Part shown: positions 1 through 12,355 of the stretch, piece by piece
How positions within the stretch are numbered: the first letter of the stretch is position 1
How the letters are laid out: each line of letters begins with the position of its first letter
Assembly (NCBI GenBank): GCA_964017045.1
Contig: OZ024811.1
Coordinates: forward strand, 7,279,674 to 7,343,673
Origin: Omphiscola glabra
Lineage: Eukaryota; Mollusca; Gastropoda; Lymnaeidae
Length of the DNA: 64,000 nt
Reading direction: 5' to 3'
The notes under the pieces: model-generated
The model's database searches: none
Seen by the model: only the letters and a program-made list of their open reading frames with translations
What the model was told of the DNA's origin: nothing
Made by a program: the position numbers and the translations under genes

Positions 1-227
1 GGCGTATAGGAGGAAGTGGCGTATAGGAGGCAGTGGCGTATAGGAGGCAGCGGCGTATAGGAGGCAGCGGTGTATAGGAGGCAGCGGCGTTTAGGAGGCA
101 GCGGTGTATAGGAGGCAGCGGCGTATAGGAGGCAGCGGCGTATAGGAGGCAGCGGCGTATAGGAGGCAGCGGCGTATAGGAGGCAGCAACGTATAGGAAG
201 CAGCGGCGTATAGGAGGCAGCGGCGTA
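1..227. repeat. Minisatellite, 17-bp unit
   Basis: About 13 head-to-tail copies of ggcgtataggaggcagc with few substitutions. The array is cut by the window start, so its true size is unknown. The strand shown is G-rich. No gene is associated with it. Confidence 0.93.
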
Positions 228-782
228 AACGACACAACCCCTTCTTATAAACCTTATCAACTCTTAATTTTTATTACTGGCGCATAAGACGCACCCCATA
301 TCGTTGGCGTTTTTTGGAAAAAGGGGGGGGGGGGAATACGCTGGCCAGTACGGTAGTTCTTAAACTCACTTGTTCCCCTGCCCCTATTTTGTTTCCAATA
401 TTCTCTCATGCATTCCTCGCTTGCCCTAAGTTCATCTCAACTTCAACCCCACCCCCTACCATTTTTCCGGTCTAATGTTTATCTCTACCTCTTCCCCCAC
501 GTCCTCTCCCAGTCCTCTCCATTCGCATTACCTTTGCGACATTTTCTCTTTAGTATTGAGTTGACCTCGTGGATCCATACGGCGTCATCCCTCAGTAGGA
601 AATTTTCCCTGAACTGATATCTAAGAATATTCTCCATCTGCAATGCAGGACGGACTAGAATTGCTCTGGCCCAAGAGAACTGCAATTATTCCACGTTCGT
701 TATTGAGGTCACCCGGCATATGCATCATTTTTATGAACTTTGAGCCGAGTGCTCAACATAAATTATGTTCATATTTCTGCTG
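228..782. other. Unique sequence, no gene seen
   Basis: Single-copy-looking sequence with a 13-15 base G run near 323-335 and a pyrimidine-rich stretch around 375-540. Short open frames exist on both strands but carry no recognisable motif. Confidence 0.6.
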
Positions 783-858
783 CAAACACTACCACAAGAA
801 TTCTTGGTGCGTTCATACAGCAAACACTACCACAAGAATTCTTGGTGCGTTCATACAG
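783..858. repeat. Two-copy tandem repeat, 38-bp unit
   Basis: Two adjacent, essentially identical 38-bp copies (783-820 and 821-858), each containing accacaagaattcttggtgc. A third degenerate start follows. This is what a newly begun minisatellite would look like. Confidence 0.9.
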
Positions 859-1379
859 GAAACACTTTGAACGGATGCTGTTTAAAATAGAAGAAATTAA
901 ACTTTAAATATGTCGGACAAGTCTGTTTGTACATCAAGGCTATTTGTACATCAAGTATCTCTGTACAATAAATATATCTGTAAATCCTGTCTATCTGCAC
1001 AATCAGTATATCTGTACATCAATAATGTCTGTACAATCAGTCTATCAGTGCGGATATGTTCAACAATTTAATTGCTTGTCCTTGTACTTTTTCGTACCAA
1101 GAAGATGTCTATGATACCCACATGGGCCAGATTCAACATTGGCAAATAGCTAATTGGACCCCCGCCCCCATAACTCTGATGCCACTCAATAAAGACTTAT
1201 CTACTATATACCCTGTTCCTTGGTATGCAAATGCTTGGGTGGCTAGGGGACAGGCCAGTGATCCCTTTGTTCTGTGACATCCCTAGGATGGGGGCCCTGG
1301 ATGTCCGCCATGTTAATTAATCTCTTGTGACGTCATCCAGGAATATTAGTTAATTGTCGAGGCAAACGTTTCCCCGAAA
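859..1379. other. Degenerate short repeats, then unique sequence
   Basis: From about 915 to 1050 there are decayed repetitions around tctgtacatcaa. The remainder to 1379 is unique sequence with no recognisable coding motif. Confidence 0.5.
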
Positions 1380-1570
1380 TGTTAAGTTTTCCGGACCGGG
1401 GGACAAGTTTGCGGACCGGTGGACAAGTTTTGAAATTGCACCAGGGAGCGGTGCCAGATTTATTAAATAAATTTATTTTTATTTTACCATAAACATTGGT
1501 GTTGTATGGACCGGCAATTTTAAGCTCGCGGGCCGGTGCCAGTCCGCGGACCACAATCTCGGAATAACTG
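1380..1570. mobile_element. Probable decayed hAT-type element
   Basis: The segment has internal inverted ccggaccgg / gtccgcggacc motifs. Its right edge reads on the minus strand as CAGTTATTCCGAGATTGTGG, which resembles hAT termini of the CAGTGGTTCCCAAA kind followed by a GGTCCGCGGACCGG block. The left edge is uncertain and no target-site duplication was found, so this may be a fragment. Confidence 0.35.
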
Positions 1571-1611
1571 ATCTAAAGTCCAGAAGTCATAAGATTTCTT
1601 CTTTGACACGG

Positions 1612-1860
1612 CTCTATGTGTATGTGGGGTGAGGTTACGTGCTCGTCTGTATGTATGTGTATGTTGAGTGAGGGTACCTGCTCGTTTGTATGCATGTGTA
1701 TGTGGGGTGATGGCACGTGCGCGTCTGTATGTATGTGTATGTGGGGTAAGGGTATGTGCTCGTCTGTATGTATGTGTATGTTGAGTGAGGGTACCTGCTC
1801 GTTTTTATGCATGTGTATGTGGGGTGATGGCACGTGCGCGTCTGTATGTATGTGTGAGTT
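1612..1860. repeat. Minisatellite, 39-bp unit with trimeric order
   Basis: Six to seven copies of a 39-bp GT-rich unit built around tgtatgtgtatgt. The units fall into three types that recur in the order A-B-C-A-B-C, giving a 117-bp higher-order period. The unit is a multiple of three, so both strands stay open, but the translations are just cysteine-rich or histidine-rich repeats. Confidence 0.85.
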
Positions 1861-2064
1861 ATCCGAGCATGATTTTATTTGAGTTTGGGCGGAGGGGGGA
1901 ATTTTTAGATCGGCTACCCGTGTATGTAAAGTAGGCAGGTCATTTGATTACGCATTTAAGTGTAAGTAGGTAGGGGAATGAGTACAAGTGCAAATGTAAT
2001 GGAGTGTAATTTGGGGATAGTTTTAGCTAGACTTTAAGTGTTTTATTTCATTTAAGTAGACATT

Positions 2065-4555
2065 CTTTGATATGATATTTATGGAGACATTCTTTGATAT
2101 GACATTTTTGGAGACATTCTTTGATATGACATTTTTGGAGACATTCTTTGATATGACATTTTTGGAGACATTCTTTGATATGACATTTTTGGAGACATTC
2201 TTTGATATGACATTTTTGGAGACATTCTTTGATATGACATTTTTGGAGACATTCTTTGATATGACATTTTTGGAGACATTCTTTGATATGACATTTTTGG
2301 AGACATTCTAAGATATGACATTTTTGGAGACATTCTTTGATATGACATTTTTGGAGACATTCTTTGATATGACATTTTTGGAGACATTCTTTGATATGAC
2401 ATTTTTGGAGACATTCTTTGATATGACATTTTTGGAGACATTCTTTGATATGACATTTTTGGAGACATTCTTTGATATGACATTTTTGGAGACATTCTTT
2501 GATATGACATTTTTGGAGACATTCTTTGATATGACATTTTTGGAGACATTCTTTGATATGACATTTTTGGAGACATTCTTTGATATGACATTTTTGGAGA
2601 CATTCTTTGATATGAGATTTTTGGAGACATTCTTTGATATGACATTTTTGGAGACATTCTTTGATATGACATTTTTGGAGACATTCTTTGATATGACATT
2701 TTTGGAGACATTCTTTGATATGACATTTTTGGAGACATTCTTTGATATGACATTTTTGGAGACATTCTTTGATATGACATTTTTGGAGACATTCTTTGAT
2801 ATGACATTTTTGGAGACATTCTTTGATATGACATTTTTGGAGACATTCTTTGATATGACATTTTTGGAGACATTCTAAGATATGACATTTTTGGAGACAT
2901 TCTTTGATATGACATTTTTGGAGACATTCTTTGATATGACATTTTTGGAGACATTCTTTGATATGACATTTTTGGAGACATTCTTTGATATGACATTTTT
3001 GGAGACATTCTTTGATATGACATTTTTGGAGACATTCTTTGATATGACATTTTTGGAGACATTCTAAGATATGACATTTTTGGAGACATTCTTTGATATG
3101 ACATTTTTGGAGACATTCTTTGATATGACATTTTTGGAGACATTCTTTGATATGACATTTTTGGAGACATTCTTTGATATGACATTTTTGGAGACATTCT
3201 AAGATATGACCATTTTGGAGACATTTTTGATATGACATTTTTGGAGACATTCTTTGATATGACATTTTTGGAGACATTCTAAGATATGACCATTTTGGAG
3301 ACATTTTTGATATGACATTTTTGGAGACATTCTTTGATATGACATTTTTGGAGACATTCTAAGATATGACCATTTTGGAGACATTCTTTGATATGAGATT
3401 TTTGGAGACATTCTTTGATATGACATTTTTGGAGACATTCTTTGATATGACATTTTTGGAGACATTCTTTGATATGACATTTTTGGAGACATTCTTTGAT
3501 ATGACATTTTTGGAGACATTCTTTGATATGACATTTTTGGAGACATTCTTTGATATGACATTTTTGGAGACATTCTTTGATATGACATTTTTGGAGACAT
3601 TCTTTGATATGACATTTTTGGAGACATTCTTTGATATGACATTTTTGGAGACATTCTAAGATATGACATTTTTGGAGACATTCTTTGATATGACATTTTT
3701 GGAGACATTCTTTGATATGACATTTTTGGAGACATTCTTTGATATGACATTTTTGGAGACATTCTTTGATATGACATTTTTGGAGACATTCTTTGATATG
3801 ACATTTTTGGAGACATTCTTTGATATGACATTTTTGGAGACATTCTAAGATATGACATTTTTGGAGACATTCTTTGATATGACATTTTTGGAGACATTCT
3901 TTGATATGACATTTTTGGAGACATTCTTTGATATGACATTTTTGGAGACATTCTTTGATATGACATTTTTGGAGACATTCTAAGATAGGACCATTTTGGA
4001 GACATTTTTGATATGACATTTTTGGAGACATTCTTTGATATGACATTTTTGGAGACATTCTAAGATATGACCATTTTGGAGACATTTTTGATATGACATT
4101 TTTGGAGACATTCTTTGATATGACATTTTTGGAGACATTCTAAGATATGACCATTTTGGAGACATTTTTGATATGACATTTTTGGAGACATTCTTTGATA
4201 TGACATTTTTGGAGACATTCTAAGATATGACCATTTTGGAGACATTTTTGATATGACATTTTTGGAGACATTCTAAGATATGACATTTTTGGAGACATTC
4301 TTTGATATGACATTTTTGGAGACATTCTAAGATATGACATTTTTGGAGACATTCTTTGATATGACATTTTTGGAGACATTCTAAGATATGACCATTTTGG
4401 AGACATTCTTTGATATGACATTTTTGGAGACATTCTAAGATATGACCATTTTGGAGACATTCTTTGATATGACATTTTTGGAGACATTCTAAGATATGAC
4501 CATTTTGGAGACATTTTTGATATGACATTTTTGGAGACATTCTATGATATGACAT
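2065..4555. repeat. Large minisatellite, 27-bp unit with higher-order structure
   Basis: Roughly 90 copies of a 27-bp unit containing gagacattctttgatatga. Most copies are identical. Marker variants (ctaagatatg, tgagattttt, and a 26-bp copy with gaccattttgg) show two further layers of order. One is a three-unit 80-bp period at about 3199-3360 and 3980-4300. The other is a block repeat with a constant 781-bp offset. Because 27 is a multiple of three, frames of up to 418 codons run through it on both strands. They are repeat by-products (nine-residue periods), not genes. Confidence 0.97.
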
Positions 4556-5110
4556 TTCACGATAGAGTTCACTAAATGTGTGTGAGGATGGAGAGTGTGG
4601 ATGGAGGTAAACATAGCCACATGCTATAAATAGACAACGATCTTGAACTTTATTCACACACAAGCTGTTTCCTTTTGTAATGATATGAATAAAGTAGGTG
4701 GGTTGGCTTTTCATTATTGGTTTTCTCTTCTTGATGCACCAAATGTTACTAGAAGTAGGTCACTGCTTCCTTAGAAATGATTAAGTAGATATTGTTTACT
4801 ATAATATTTGCGTTACGGCACATTCTTACTTTATGAGTTTTCCAATCTCTTGCGTTACCAAAAACCTATTTTTTAACCAAAACCCCTTGTTTTTTTAAAT
4901 TTACCGATATCATACTTTAAAACTTTCCAAATACACACCTTTCAAACATACTTACATACATTTAACACATAAACTCAGCTTATTTACATAGCCAGTGTAC
5001 AACCAATTGTCCACTGTTCTATCTTACAAGCAATATCCCACTACAACAAAAATCCCCGTTTTTTAAGCTTCCTTTTTTTACATTAATCTTAAATCAAAGT
5101 CAAACTGTTA
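4556..5110. other. AT-rich unique sequence
   Basis: No gene, RNA or repeat recognised. The region is AT-rich single-copy-looking sequence between two minisatellites. Confidence 0.6.
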
Positions 5111-5366
5111 AATCACAACTATAAGGCACAACTATAAGTCACAACTATAAGTCACAACTATCAGTCACAATTATAAGTCACAACTATCAGTCACAACTAT
5201 AAGTCACAACTATAAGCCACAACTATAAGTCACAACTATAAGTCACAACTATAAGTCACAACTATAAAGCGCAACTATAAAGCGCAACTATAAATCACAA
5301 CTATAAGTCACAACTATAATTCACAACTATAAGTCACAAATATAAGTCACAACTATAAGTCGCACC
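5111..5366. repeat. Minisatellite, 13-bp unit
   Basis: About 19 copies of aactataagtcac with scattered variants such as aactataaagcgc. Confidence 0.93.
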
Positions 5367-5746
5367 TTTTAGGCAAACAGTTAAGTCACGTGGTGTGTTT
5401 CAACAATAAACAGCCTTTAACCCCACCTACTAGCACCCCGTTTTCTTCTCCGCCCACGTCATGACCTTGAGATACCCGTTAAACCAACATCCGGGATGCT
5501 CAATGGGAAAAATCCTCACCTCTATCAAACAGGTTGCGCTCTTTACCTCGTCCAATCTATGCTGCAACTAATTTGAATATCGATCATTTGCTCATTGATT
5601 GGGTTGTCACCTGGGTCGCGTCTTAAATTTGATTTGACCTCACAATTGGGTCACGGCTGTTGTTAGCACCCTACCCCCCCACCCCACCACGGGCCGGTCA
5701 CTTAATGTCAATCTGTTAGCTCCGCCTAGTTACATGACGTCCATCC
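5367..5746. other. Unique sequence, no gene seen
   Basis: Single-copy-looking sequence with a short C-rich run near 5672-5690. Nothing recognisable as coding. Confidence 0.6.
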
Positions 5747-6150
5747 ACACTGGCCATCAACAAGGTTCACTGGCCATTAACAAGGTTCACTGGCCATCAA
5801 CAAGATTCACTGGCCATCAACAAGGTTCACTGGCAATCAACAAGGTTCACTGGCCATCAACAAGGTTCACTGGCCATCAACAAGGTTCACTGGCCATCAA
5901 CAAGGTTCACTGGCCATCAACAAGGTTCACTGGCCATCAACAAGGTTCACTGGCCATCAACAAGGTTCACTGGCCATCAACAAGGTTCACTGGCCATCAA
6001 CAAGGTTCACTGGCCATCAACAAGGTTCACTGGCCATCAACAAGGTTCACTGGCCATCAACAAGGTTCACTGGCCATCAACAAGGTTCACTGGCCATCAA
6101 CAAGGTTCACTGGCCATCAACAAGGTTCACTGGCCATCAACAAGGTTCAC
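5747..6150. repeat. Minisatellite, 20-bp unit, nearly uniform
   Basis: About 20 copies of ccatcaacaaggttcactgg. Only about three single-base variants occur, all in the first five copies, so the array is either young or efficiently homogenised, with older edge copies at the left side. The unit length is not a multiple of three; the 140-codon frame exists only because no frame of the unit contains a stop. Confidence 0.97.
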
Positions 6151-6605
6151 ATCTAACAATGATAATAGTTGTATGTATTTATGTATTTTTCAAGGGACTG
6201 TCTTTTTCTGAGTTCTTGATATATGTGTATGTTGGCGCCAGGTAATGCTGCGTCCCAACAGAGTAGCTGATTGTGCTGGCCACCCGGTACATTATCTCTT
6301 TAAATATTTTATTGGCCAGTCGCACCATTTGTGTGTTGTTAATGGCGGCAGTGGTATTACTTGAAACAAAAACTGACTCAAAGGTCGAAGTTATTTTCAC
6401 CTGGTAATAGTTGCTTACAATGTAGCGTAGATAAATAATAGAGAGTTACCATGACGACGGTCTAAGAGATTTTTGGTTTCAATGTAAGTACAATTACTTT
6501 TATTATTTTCTGAATAGAATTTCAAACAAATGTTACATTTAACTGAAGTCGACAATGCCATTGTTATATATGTATCACGAAGTTTTTACACAGTTCTATG
6601 AGCAT
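6151..6605. other. Unique sequence, no gene seen
   Basis: AT-rich single-copy-looking sequence. Short open frames on both strands lack recognisable motifs. Confidence 0.6.
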
Positions 6606-7120
6606 GCAATCGCACGGCTACCCGGTCAGACCTTCACACAGCTACCTGGTCAGACAATCACACGGCTACCCGGTAAGACACACGGCTACCCGGTCAGACA
6701 ATCACACGGCTACCCTGTCAGACAATCACACGACTACCGGTCAGACAATCACACAGCTACCCGGTCAGACAATCACACGGGTACCCGGTCAGACAATCAC
6801 ACGGGTACCCGGTCAGACGATCACAAGGCTACACGGTCAGACAATCACACGGCTACCCGGTCAGACATTCACACGGCTACCTGGTCAGACAGTCACTTGG
6901 CTACCTGGTTAGACAATCACACGGCTACCTGGTTAGACACACGGCTACCTGATCAGACAGACGGCTACCTGGTAAGACAGTCACATGGCTTCCTGTCAGA
7001 CAGTCACACGGTTACAGGGTTAGACAATCACACGGCTACCCGGTCAGACATTCACACGGCTACCTGGTCAGACAGTCACACGGCTACCCGGTCAGACAAT
7101 CACACGGCTACACCTTCATG
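6606..7120. repeat. Minisatellite, 24-bp unit, diverged
   Basis: About 21 copies of a 24-bp unit containing cacggctacccggtcagaca. Several copies have internal deletions, so the apparent 219-codon frame switches peptide pattern along its length. Divergence is higher than in the neighbouring 20-bp array, suggesting an older array. Confidence 0.92.
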
Positions 7121-7964
7121 CGGCTACACCTTCATGCGGCTACACGGCTACACTGTTTCATTGTCATACGACTACAATGACACACGACTACACGATCAGA
7201 CAGATTCTTGTTGACACACTGACACAGTTCAACAGTGAAGAGACGGCCTATGAATAAACAAAACTTCAACAGAATCTCAAAACTCGTATTTTCCTATTGA
7301 ACCTCGGACATGCATCAAACACAAACATTTGCTGAGAATGGGGCTACTCTGTATGTCCCATTAACGTTCGTTATGACAGCTGTCTGTTGGCATATGCAGC
7401 AGGTCAACACAGTGTTGACTCATGGGCTTTGCCTTTAAGCAAACAAAACAAAGAGAACGTTTTCTTCAAACTTAAATGAAGAAGAAACAAACTAATTCAT
7501 TCTCATATTTTTCAATTTCCCTGTACTTTCTCCTACCCTCCTTTCCTCTTCATCAGCCCTCTCCCAACCCCCCCCCCACCCACACACAGCTCCTCAAAGT
7601 AATGATGCTGCATCTATTCTTTGTTTCCCTCTTTCCCACCACCTCATGAGGCTCCCCCACCCACATCCTCACCCCACACCCCCACCCCGGACGCTGCATT
7701 GTTTTTACGTGACACCCTATGATTAACTCTACATAAAAAGCAGTGTGCTGCCTCCAGTCAAATAGATGCTACACAGAACATGGCGCTGCCTTATGCTGTC
7801 AATACGACATCTTGGATTTGATAGAAGGATAAATCTAATGGACGGCTTCTTTCTTGATTTTTGTTTTGTTTTTTTAATTCAAAGAGCATGAGAAACTTGG
7901 AGCAATTATTTTTTTTGATATTTAAAAAATCGAATTGTTTTTCATGTAATGATTGTGCATATGT
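7121..7964. other. Unique sequence with pyrimidine-rich tract
   Basis: No gene recognised. A C/T-rich stretch runs from about 7500 to 7690. Confidence 0.6.
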
Positions 7965-8357
7965 TGGGATTGTGAGATATCATATGTGGGGATTGTGAGA
8001 CATGATATGTGGGGATTGTGAGAGATAATATGTTGGGATTGTGAGAGATCATATGTTGGGATTGTGAGAGATCATATGTTGGGATTGTGAGAGATCATAT
8101 GTGGGGATTGTGAGAGATCATATGTTGGGATTGTGAGAGATCATATGTGGGGATTGTGAGAGATCATATGTTGGGATTGTGAGAGATCATATGTGGGGAT
8201 TGTGAGAGATCATATGTAGGGATTGTGAGAGATCATATGTTGGGATTGTGAGAGATCATAGGTTGGGATTGTGAGAGATCATATATTGGGATTGTGAGAG
8301 ATCATATATTGGGATTGTGAGAGATCATATATTGGGATTGTGAGAGATCATATGTGG
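7965..8357. repeat. Minisatellite, 23-bp unit
   Basis: About 17 copies of a 23-bp unit containing gggattgtgagagatcatat. The main variation is gttggg versus gtgggg versus attggg at one site. Confidence 0.95.
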
Positions 8358-8419
8358 TGATTGCGGGTGAAGTATCGTGTTACGTAAAAAAAGTGCAAAC
8401 TTGAGTGGTGTGGCCACGG

Positions 8420-8640
8420 TACCAGAAAACAAGGGCTCGCCAAAGAAATCATGCAGGGCACAAACTAGAGGAGGAAGCAGAAGAGGAAGACAGAGAAAAA
8501 GATGGGAAGATAATATCAAAGAGTTGACGGGATTACAACTAGGCGATGCTATGCATAGTGGAGAAGACAGAGAGGAATGGAGAAGGATAGTTTTTATGTC
8601 ATCTGTGGTGCCCAAACAGTCCAAGGACTTAGGGTGATAA
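8420..8640 (+). pseudogene. Non-LTR retrotransposon, C-terminal remnant of the reverse transcriptase ORF
   Basis: The open frame ending at 8637 encodes RQRKRWEDNIKELTGL, then an EDREEWRR segment and a SSVVP segment. This order is characteristic of the extreme C-terminus of endonuclease/reverse transcriptase ORFs of animal LINEs (RQRK-W-DNIKEWTGL ... AEDR--WR-LV ... SSVVPQ). Only this tail is present; the catalytic RT domain is absent. Its end abuts and overlaps the left terminus of the PIF/Harbinger element. The LINE 3' end may resume at 12706 with gtgacatgatgatgatcg, a tail type common in these elements. A host gene is unlikely. Confidence 0.72.
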
Positions 8641-8777
8641 TACACTAGGTCCGGATTTCACCGGATTTTAAGACTGACGACGAGACCGGTTGCTCGGTAG
8701 AACTGTACATCGGACATTGTAGAAATTGAGAATACATTGCAGCCGATCGCATCCGAATTTTTATTGTTTATCATAAC
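8632..8777 (+). repeat. Left terminal inverted repeat of PIF/Harbinger element
   Basis: This 146-bp segment is the near-perfect reverse complement of 12560-12705 and of 10238-10384. It starts with GGG and includes gaccggttgctcggtagaac. Confidence 0.92.
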
Positions 8778-9584
8778 AAATGAGGTATGAAATGAAAGAT
8801 AATTGAATGTACTATACGCTTGTAAACTTAATTCTTCATTTTAACTAAAATACACTACAACAAATGACATCTGAATAGCATAGCACTGATCCTAAGGGTA
8901 CCCGGGTGCGAATGGCGGCGCTGCGTGTCTGGGTCAATGTTTATTTTTTATTGCAAGAAGATTAGGTAAATAAAACCAAATTGTTTTGAACAAACTTGAT
9001 CATATAATAGCTAATTATAATTAGAAATAGCAATTAAGAAATGAAAAGTAGATATAACAAGTATGCATTTATTTTGAAGTTTGCATATCCTGTTACTGTT
9101 AGACCTGCAAAACAGTAACATTGGAAAATAAGTTCAAAGTTCAATGAAATGTCAATCACTTGAATTTAGGATATATTTTTGTTACACAATAATGAATCAA
9201 ATATAATTTTAACATAATATATACAGTTATTAAATATAGTTCCATGTAGAATATTTATGCTTTTACCAAATTTCTAAATTATATTTAATCTAAATTTTAA
9301 AAGGAAACTAAATTAAGGTGTTTATAAACAAATATTAAATTAGCATGGATAAAGCCATTGATTCTGTAGCACACGGTAATGCTATCACTAAATTATTATG
9401 GAAAAAGATCAACGTGGATCAATTCATAAAATATATTTTACATTTTCATGGGACGTAATAGTCTATTTTATTGTACCAGTACTGGATGTCAATTGCTCCT
9501 TAAACTTAAATGTTAAAATAATGTTTAAAGCAATCACGGATATTATATGCATCATTCCCTTCTCAATTATATTCGTTGTGATCT

Positions 9585-10015
9585 TCCCGTTGGTGATCTT
9601 GTAGCGTTACCAGCTGTTGTATTTGAAGCTAATAACATGTCCAACTGATCTTCAGAAATGACTAGTTTGTCAACATTTTTAGGATCAACTTGAATTCTGT
9701 TTTAAGAATCTCCATTGTGCAACATGTAAGCCCAATGCACACTCAACTGTTCTTCTGGCCCGACTATGTCTGTATTTGTAAACTTCAATTTCTCGTGATA
9801 CAGTATCACCACTGGTTGTGTATGGTCGCATCAGATGTTTCTTCAGAGGATAACCCTGGTCATCCAGAAAAACATATGGAAGATGTGTATTTATTGATCC
9901 CAGGTATCTGTCTTGGTTAAGGAAAGGGGAAAGACCCCGTTCCTATGTGGTTGTATAGATTTGATTCAACGAAAATACCACTGTCACTCTGCTGCACTAT
10001 GCCCCACTGTCAACA
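9585..10015 (-). pseudogene. PIF/Harbinger transposase C-terminal half, copy 1
   Basis: Reading the minus strand from 10015 downwards gives decayed transposase sequence. In order there is a VTVVFSLNQIYTTT segment matching the position of the family's HDSRVFRNSSLY motif, then LPYVFLDDQGYPLK (the family's LGDxGYPL block), then MRPYTT, then RHSRARRTVECALGL (the SRARxxVExAFG helix), then QWRFLK. In-frame stops lie in the first part. A further stop and frame change follow after QWRFLKQNSS, and DPKNVDKLVISEDQLDMLL resumes in the next frame. The catalytic core upstream was not resolved. No product is expected. Confidence 0.82.
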
Positions 10016-10237
10016 ATTAATAATTTAATTTATACTTTGCACCAACAAAGCATACCACTGTATGTAGGTAGTCAAAAGTATAATGGTTCATTCTGAAAAT
10101 AATAATTTTAATAATGGATTCTTCATCAAATAAAACATATGTTCATCTGTTCCAGTTGTTTTAATACAACACGCTCATTAAAAATCTATGTTTAGTTTAA
10201 TACTCGCCAGCGGAAAGACAGCAGGGTCAAGGCCGTT

Positions 10238-10384
10238 GTTATGATAAACAATGAACAATTCGGATGCGATCGGCTGCAATGTATTCTCAATTTCTACAAT
10301 GTCCGATGTACAGTTCTACCGAGCAACCGGTCTCGTCGTCAGTCTTAAAATCCGGTGAAATCCGGACCTAGTGTATGATCACCC
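10238..10384 (-). repeat. Internal copy of the right inverted terminus
   Basis: About 146 bp matching 12560-12705 in the same orientation and 8632-8777 in inverse orientation, with minor differences (caatgaac in place of caataaaa). With the left terminus it delimits a 1.75-kb unit inside the composite element. Confidence 0.9.
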
Positions 10385-10585
10385 TAAGGTCTTATTTGTT
10401 TTTTTCGTCAGAGCTGTCCGAGGCTAATTTTAAAAACAATTAAAATGGCGGCATGTACTTTTTTACAGATTGTTTGTACAAAAATGTCACCTTAAAATCT
10501 AGAATAGCCTTTCATTTGTGTATTATTCCTTTGGATCCATCATAAGTAATTTAAATATACAAATTGTAGCATTTTATCAATTAAA

Positions 10586-10660
10586 ATGGTAGAAATTGAT
10601 AAACTAAAATCTCAAGTGGATGATCGCTCTCCACTATGGGACATAGCAACCACATAATTA
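10586..10660 (+). pseudogene. MADF-domain gene fragment, copy 1
   Basis: From the ATG at 10586 the frame reads MVEIDKLKSQVDDRSPLWDI and then stops (taa). It matches the start of a MADF DNA-binding domain, in which the first helix is followed by PLWD. MADF/Myb proteins are the usual accessory protein of PIF/Harbinger transposons. A diverged second copy lies about 235 bp downstream with a related 5' flank, so the promoter and first exon appear duplicated. Confidence 0.7.
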
Positions 10661-10819
10661 GAGCGATGTTCGACGGAATGATCCGAAGCTAAATTTAAAA
10701 AAAAAACAAGCAAATGACGTCATTGCAGGTCTTCTTTGCATCATCCGTGTGTAGGATTCATTCGGATCCAATAAAAGTAATTTAAGATAAATACAAATTA
10801 TAGAACTGAATAAAATAAA

Positions 10820-10970
10820 ATGGTAGAAATAGACAAGCTAATATCCCTAGTTCATGACCGCATGCCACTATGGGACATAACGAAAAATTACCACAATAGG
10901 GATATTGGTAGGAAACTTTAGCACAAAATAGCAGAAGAGCTCAATACAACAAGTGAGTGGCGGGAGTGGG
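10820..10970 (+). pseudogene. MADF-domain gene fragment, copy 2
   Basis: From the ATG at 10820 the frame reads LISLVHDRMPLWDITKNYHN, then a RDIGRKL segment, a stop where the family has the conserved Trp (tag for tgg), then HKIAEELN. This is the first two-thirds of a canonical MADF domain broken by a single nonsense change. Its position between the two transposase copies supports its assignment to the PIF/Harbinger element. No C-terminal part was found. Confidence 0.78.
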
Positions 10971-11929
10971 CATATGATTTTATTTTATTACTATTTTAAG
11001 TTAGTTCGATGTATATGGATAAAGGCTGCACCTATTGGTACCCGGGTACCAGAAGTGAGAGTTTGGGATTAAAAAACTATTAAAAATATTATTGTTGGGT
11101 TTGTAAGACCAAATGAGGTATGAAATGAAAGATAATTGAATGTACTATACGTTTGTAAACTTAATTCTTCATTTTAACTAAAATACACTACAACAAATGG
11201 CATCTGAATAGCATTGAGCCTAATGGTACCCGGGTGCGAATGGCGGCGCTGCGTGTCTGGGTCAATGTTTATTTTTTATTGCAAGAAGATTAGGTAAATA
11301 AAACCAAATTGTTTTGAACAAACTTGATCATATAATAGCTAAATATAATTATAATTAGAAATAGCAATTAAGAAATGAAAATTAGATATAACAAGTATGC
11401 ATTTATTTTGAAGTTTGCATATCCTGTTACTGTTAGACCTGCAAAACAGTAACATTGGAAAATAAGTTCAAAGTTCAAAGAAATGTCAATCACTTGAATT
11501 TAGGATATATTTTTGTTACACAATAATGAATCAAATATAATTTTAACATAATAAATACAGTTAATAAATATAGTTCCATGTAGAATATTTATGCTTTTAC
11601 CAAATTTCTAAATTATATTTAATCTAAATTTTAAAAGAAAACTAAATTAAACTGTTTATAAACAAATATTAAATTAGCATGGATAATGCCATTGATTCTG
11701 TAGCACACGGTAATGCTATCACTAAATTATTATGGAAAAAGATCAACGTGGATCAATTCATAATCAATTCATAAAATATATTTTACATTTTCATGGGACG
11801 TAAAAGTCTATTTTATTGTACCAGTACTGGATGTCAATTGCTCCTTAAACTTAAATGTTAAAATTAAATTTAAAGCAATCACGGATATTATATGCATCAT
11901 TCCCTTCTCAATAATATTCGTTGTGATCT

Positions 11930-12355
11930 TCCCGTTGGTGATCTTGTAGCGTTACCAGCTGTTGTATTTGAAGCTAATAACATGTCCAACTGATCTTCAG
12001 AAATGACTAGTTTGTCCACATTTTTAGGATCAACTTGAATTCTGTTTTAAGAATCTCCATTGTGCAACAAGTAAGCCCAATGCACACTCAACTGGCCCCA
12101 CTATGTCTGTACTTGTAAACTTCAATTTCTCGTGATACAGTATCACCACTGGTTGTGTATGGTCGCATCAGATAACCTTGGTCACCCAGAAAAACATATG
12201 GAAGATGTGTATTTATTGATCCCAGGTATCTGTCTTGGTTAAGGAAAGGGGAAAGACACCGTTCCTATGTGGTTGTATAGATTTGATTCAACGAAAATAC
12301 CACTGTCACTCTGCTGCACTATGCCCCACTGTCAACAATTAATAATTTAATTTAT
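11930..12355 (-). pseudogene. PIF/Harbinger transposase C-terminal half, copy 2
   Basis: Near-identical to 9585-10015 but with extra small deletions. The stretch equivalent to gttcttctggcc is shortened near 12094-12100, and about 13 bp are missing where copy 1 encodes PLKKH. It is more decayed than copy 1 and on the same minus strand. Confidence 0.8.

Noticed and set aside
2048..4514. Very long open frames (up to 418 codons) on both strands
   Set aside because: They are translations of a 27-bp unit with nine-residue periods, starting and ending with the array. No domain, splice context or unique sequence supports a gene.
9398..9604. 68-codon hydrophobic plus-strand frame
   Set aside because: It lies antisense to the decayed Harbinger transposase region and is explained as its shadow.
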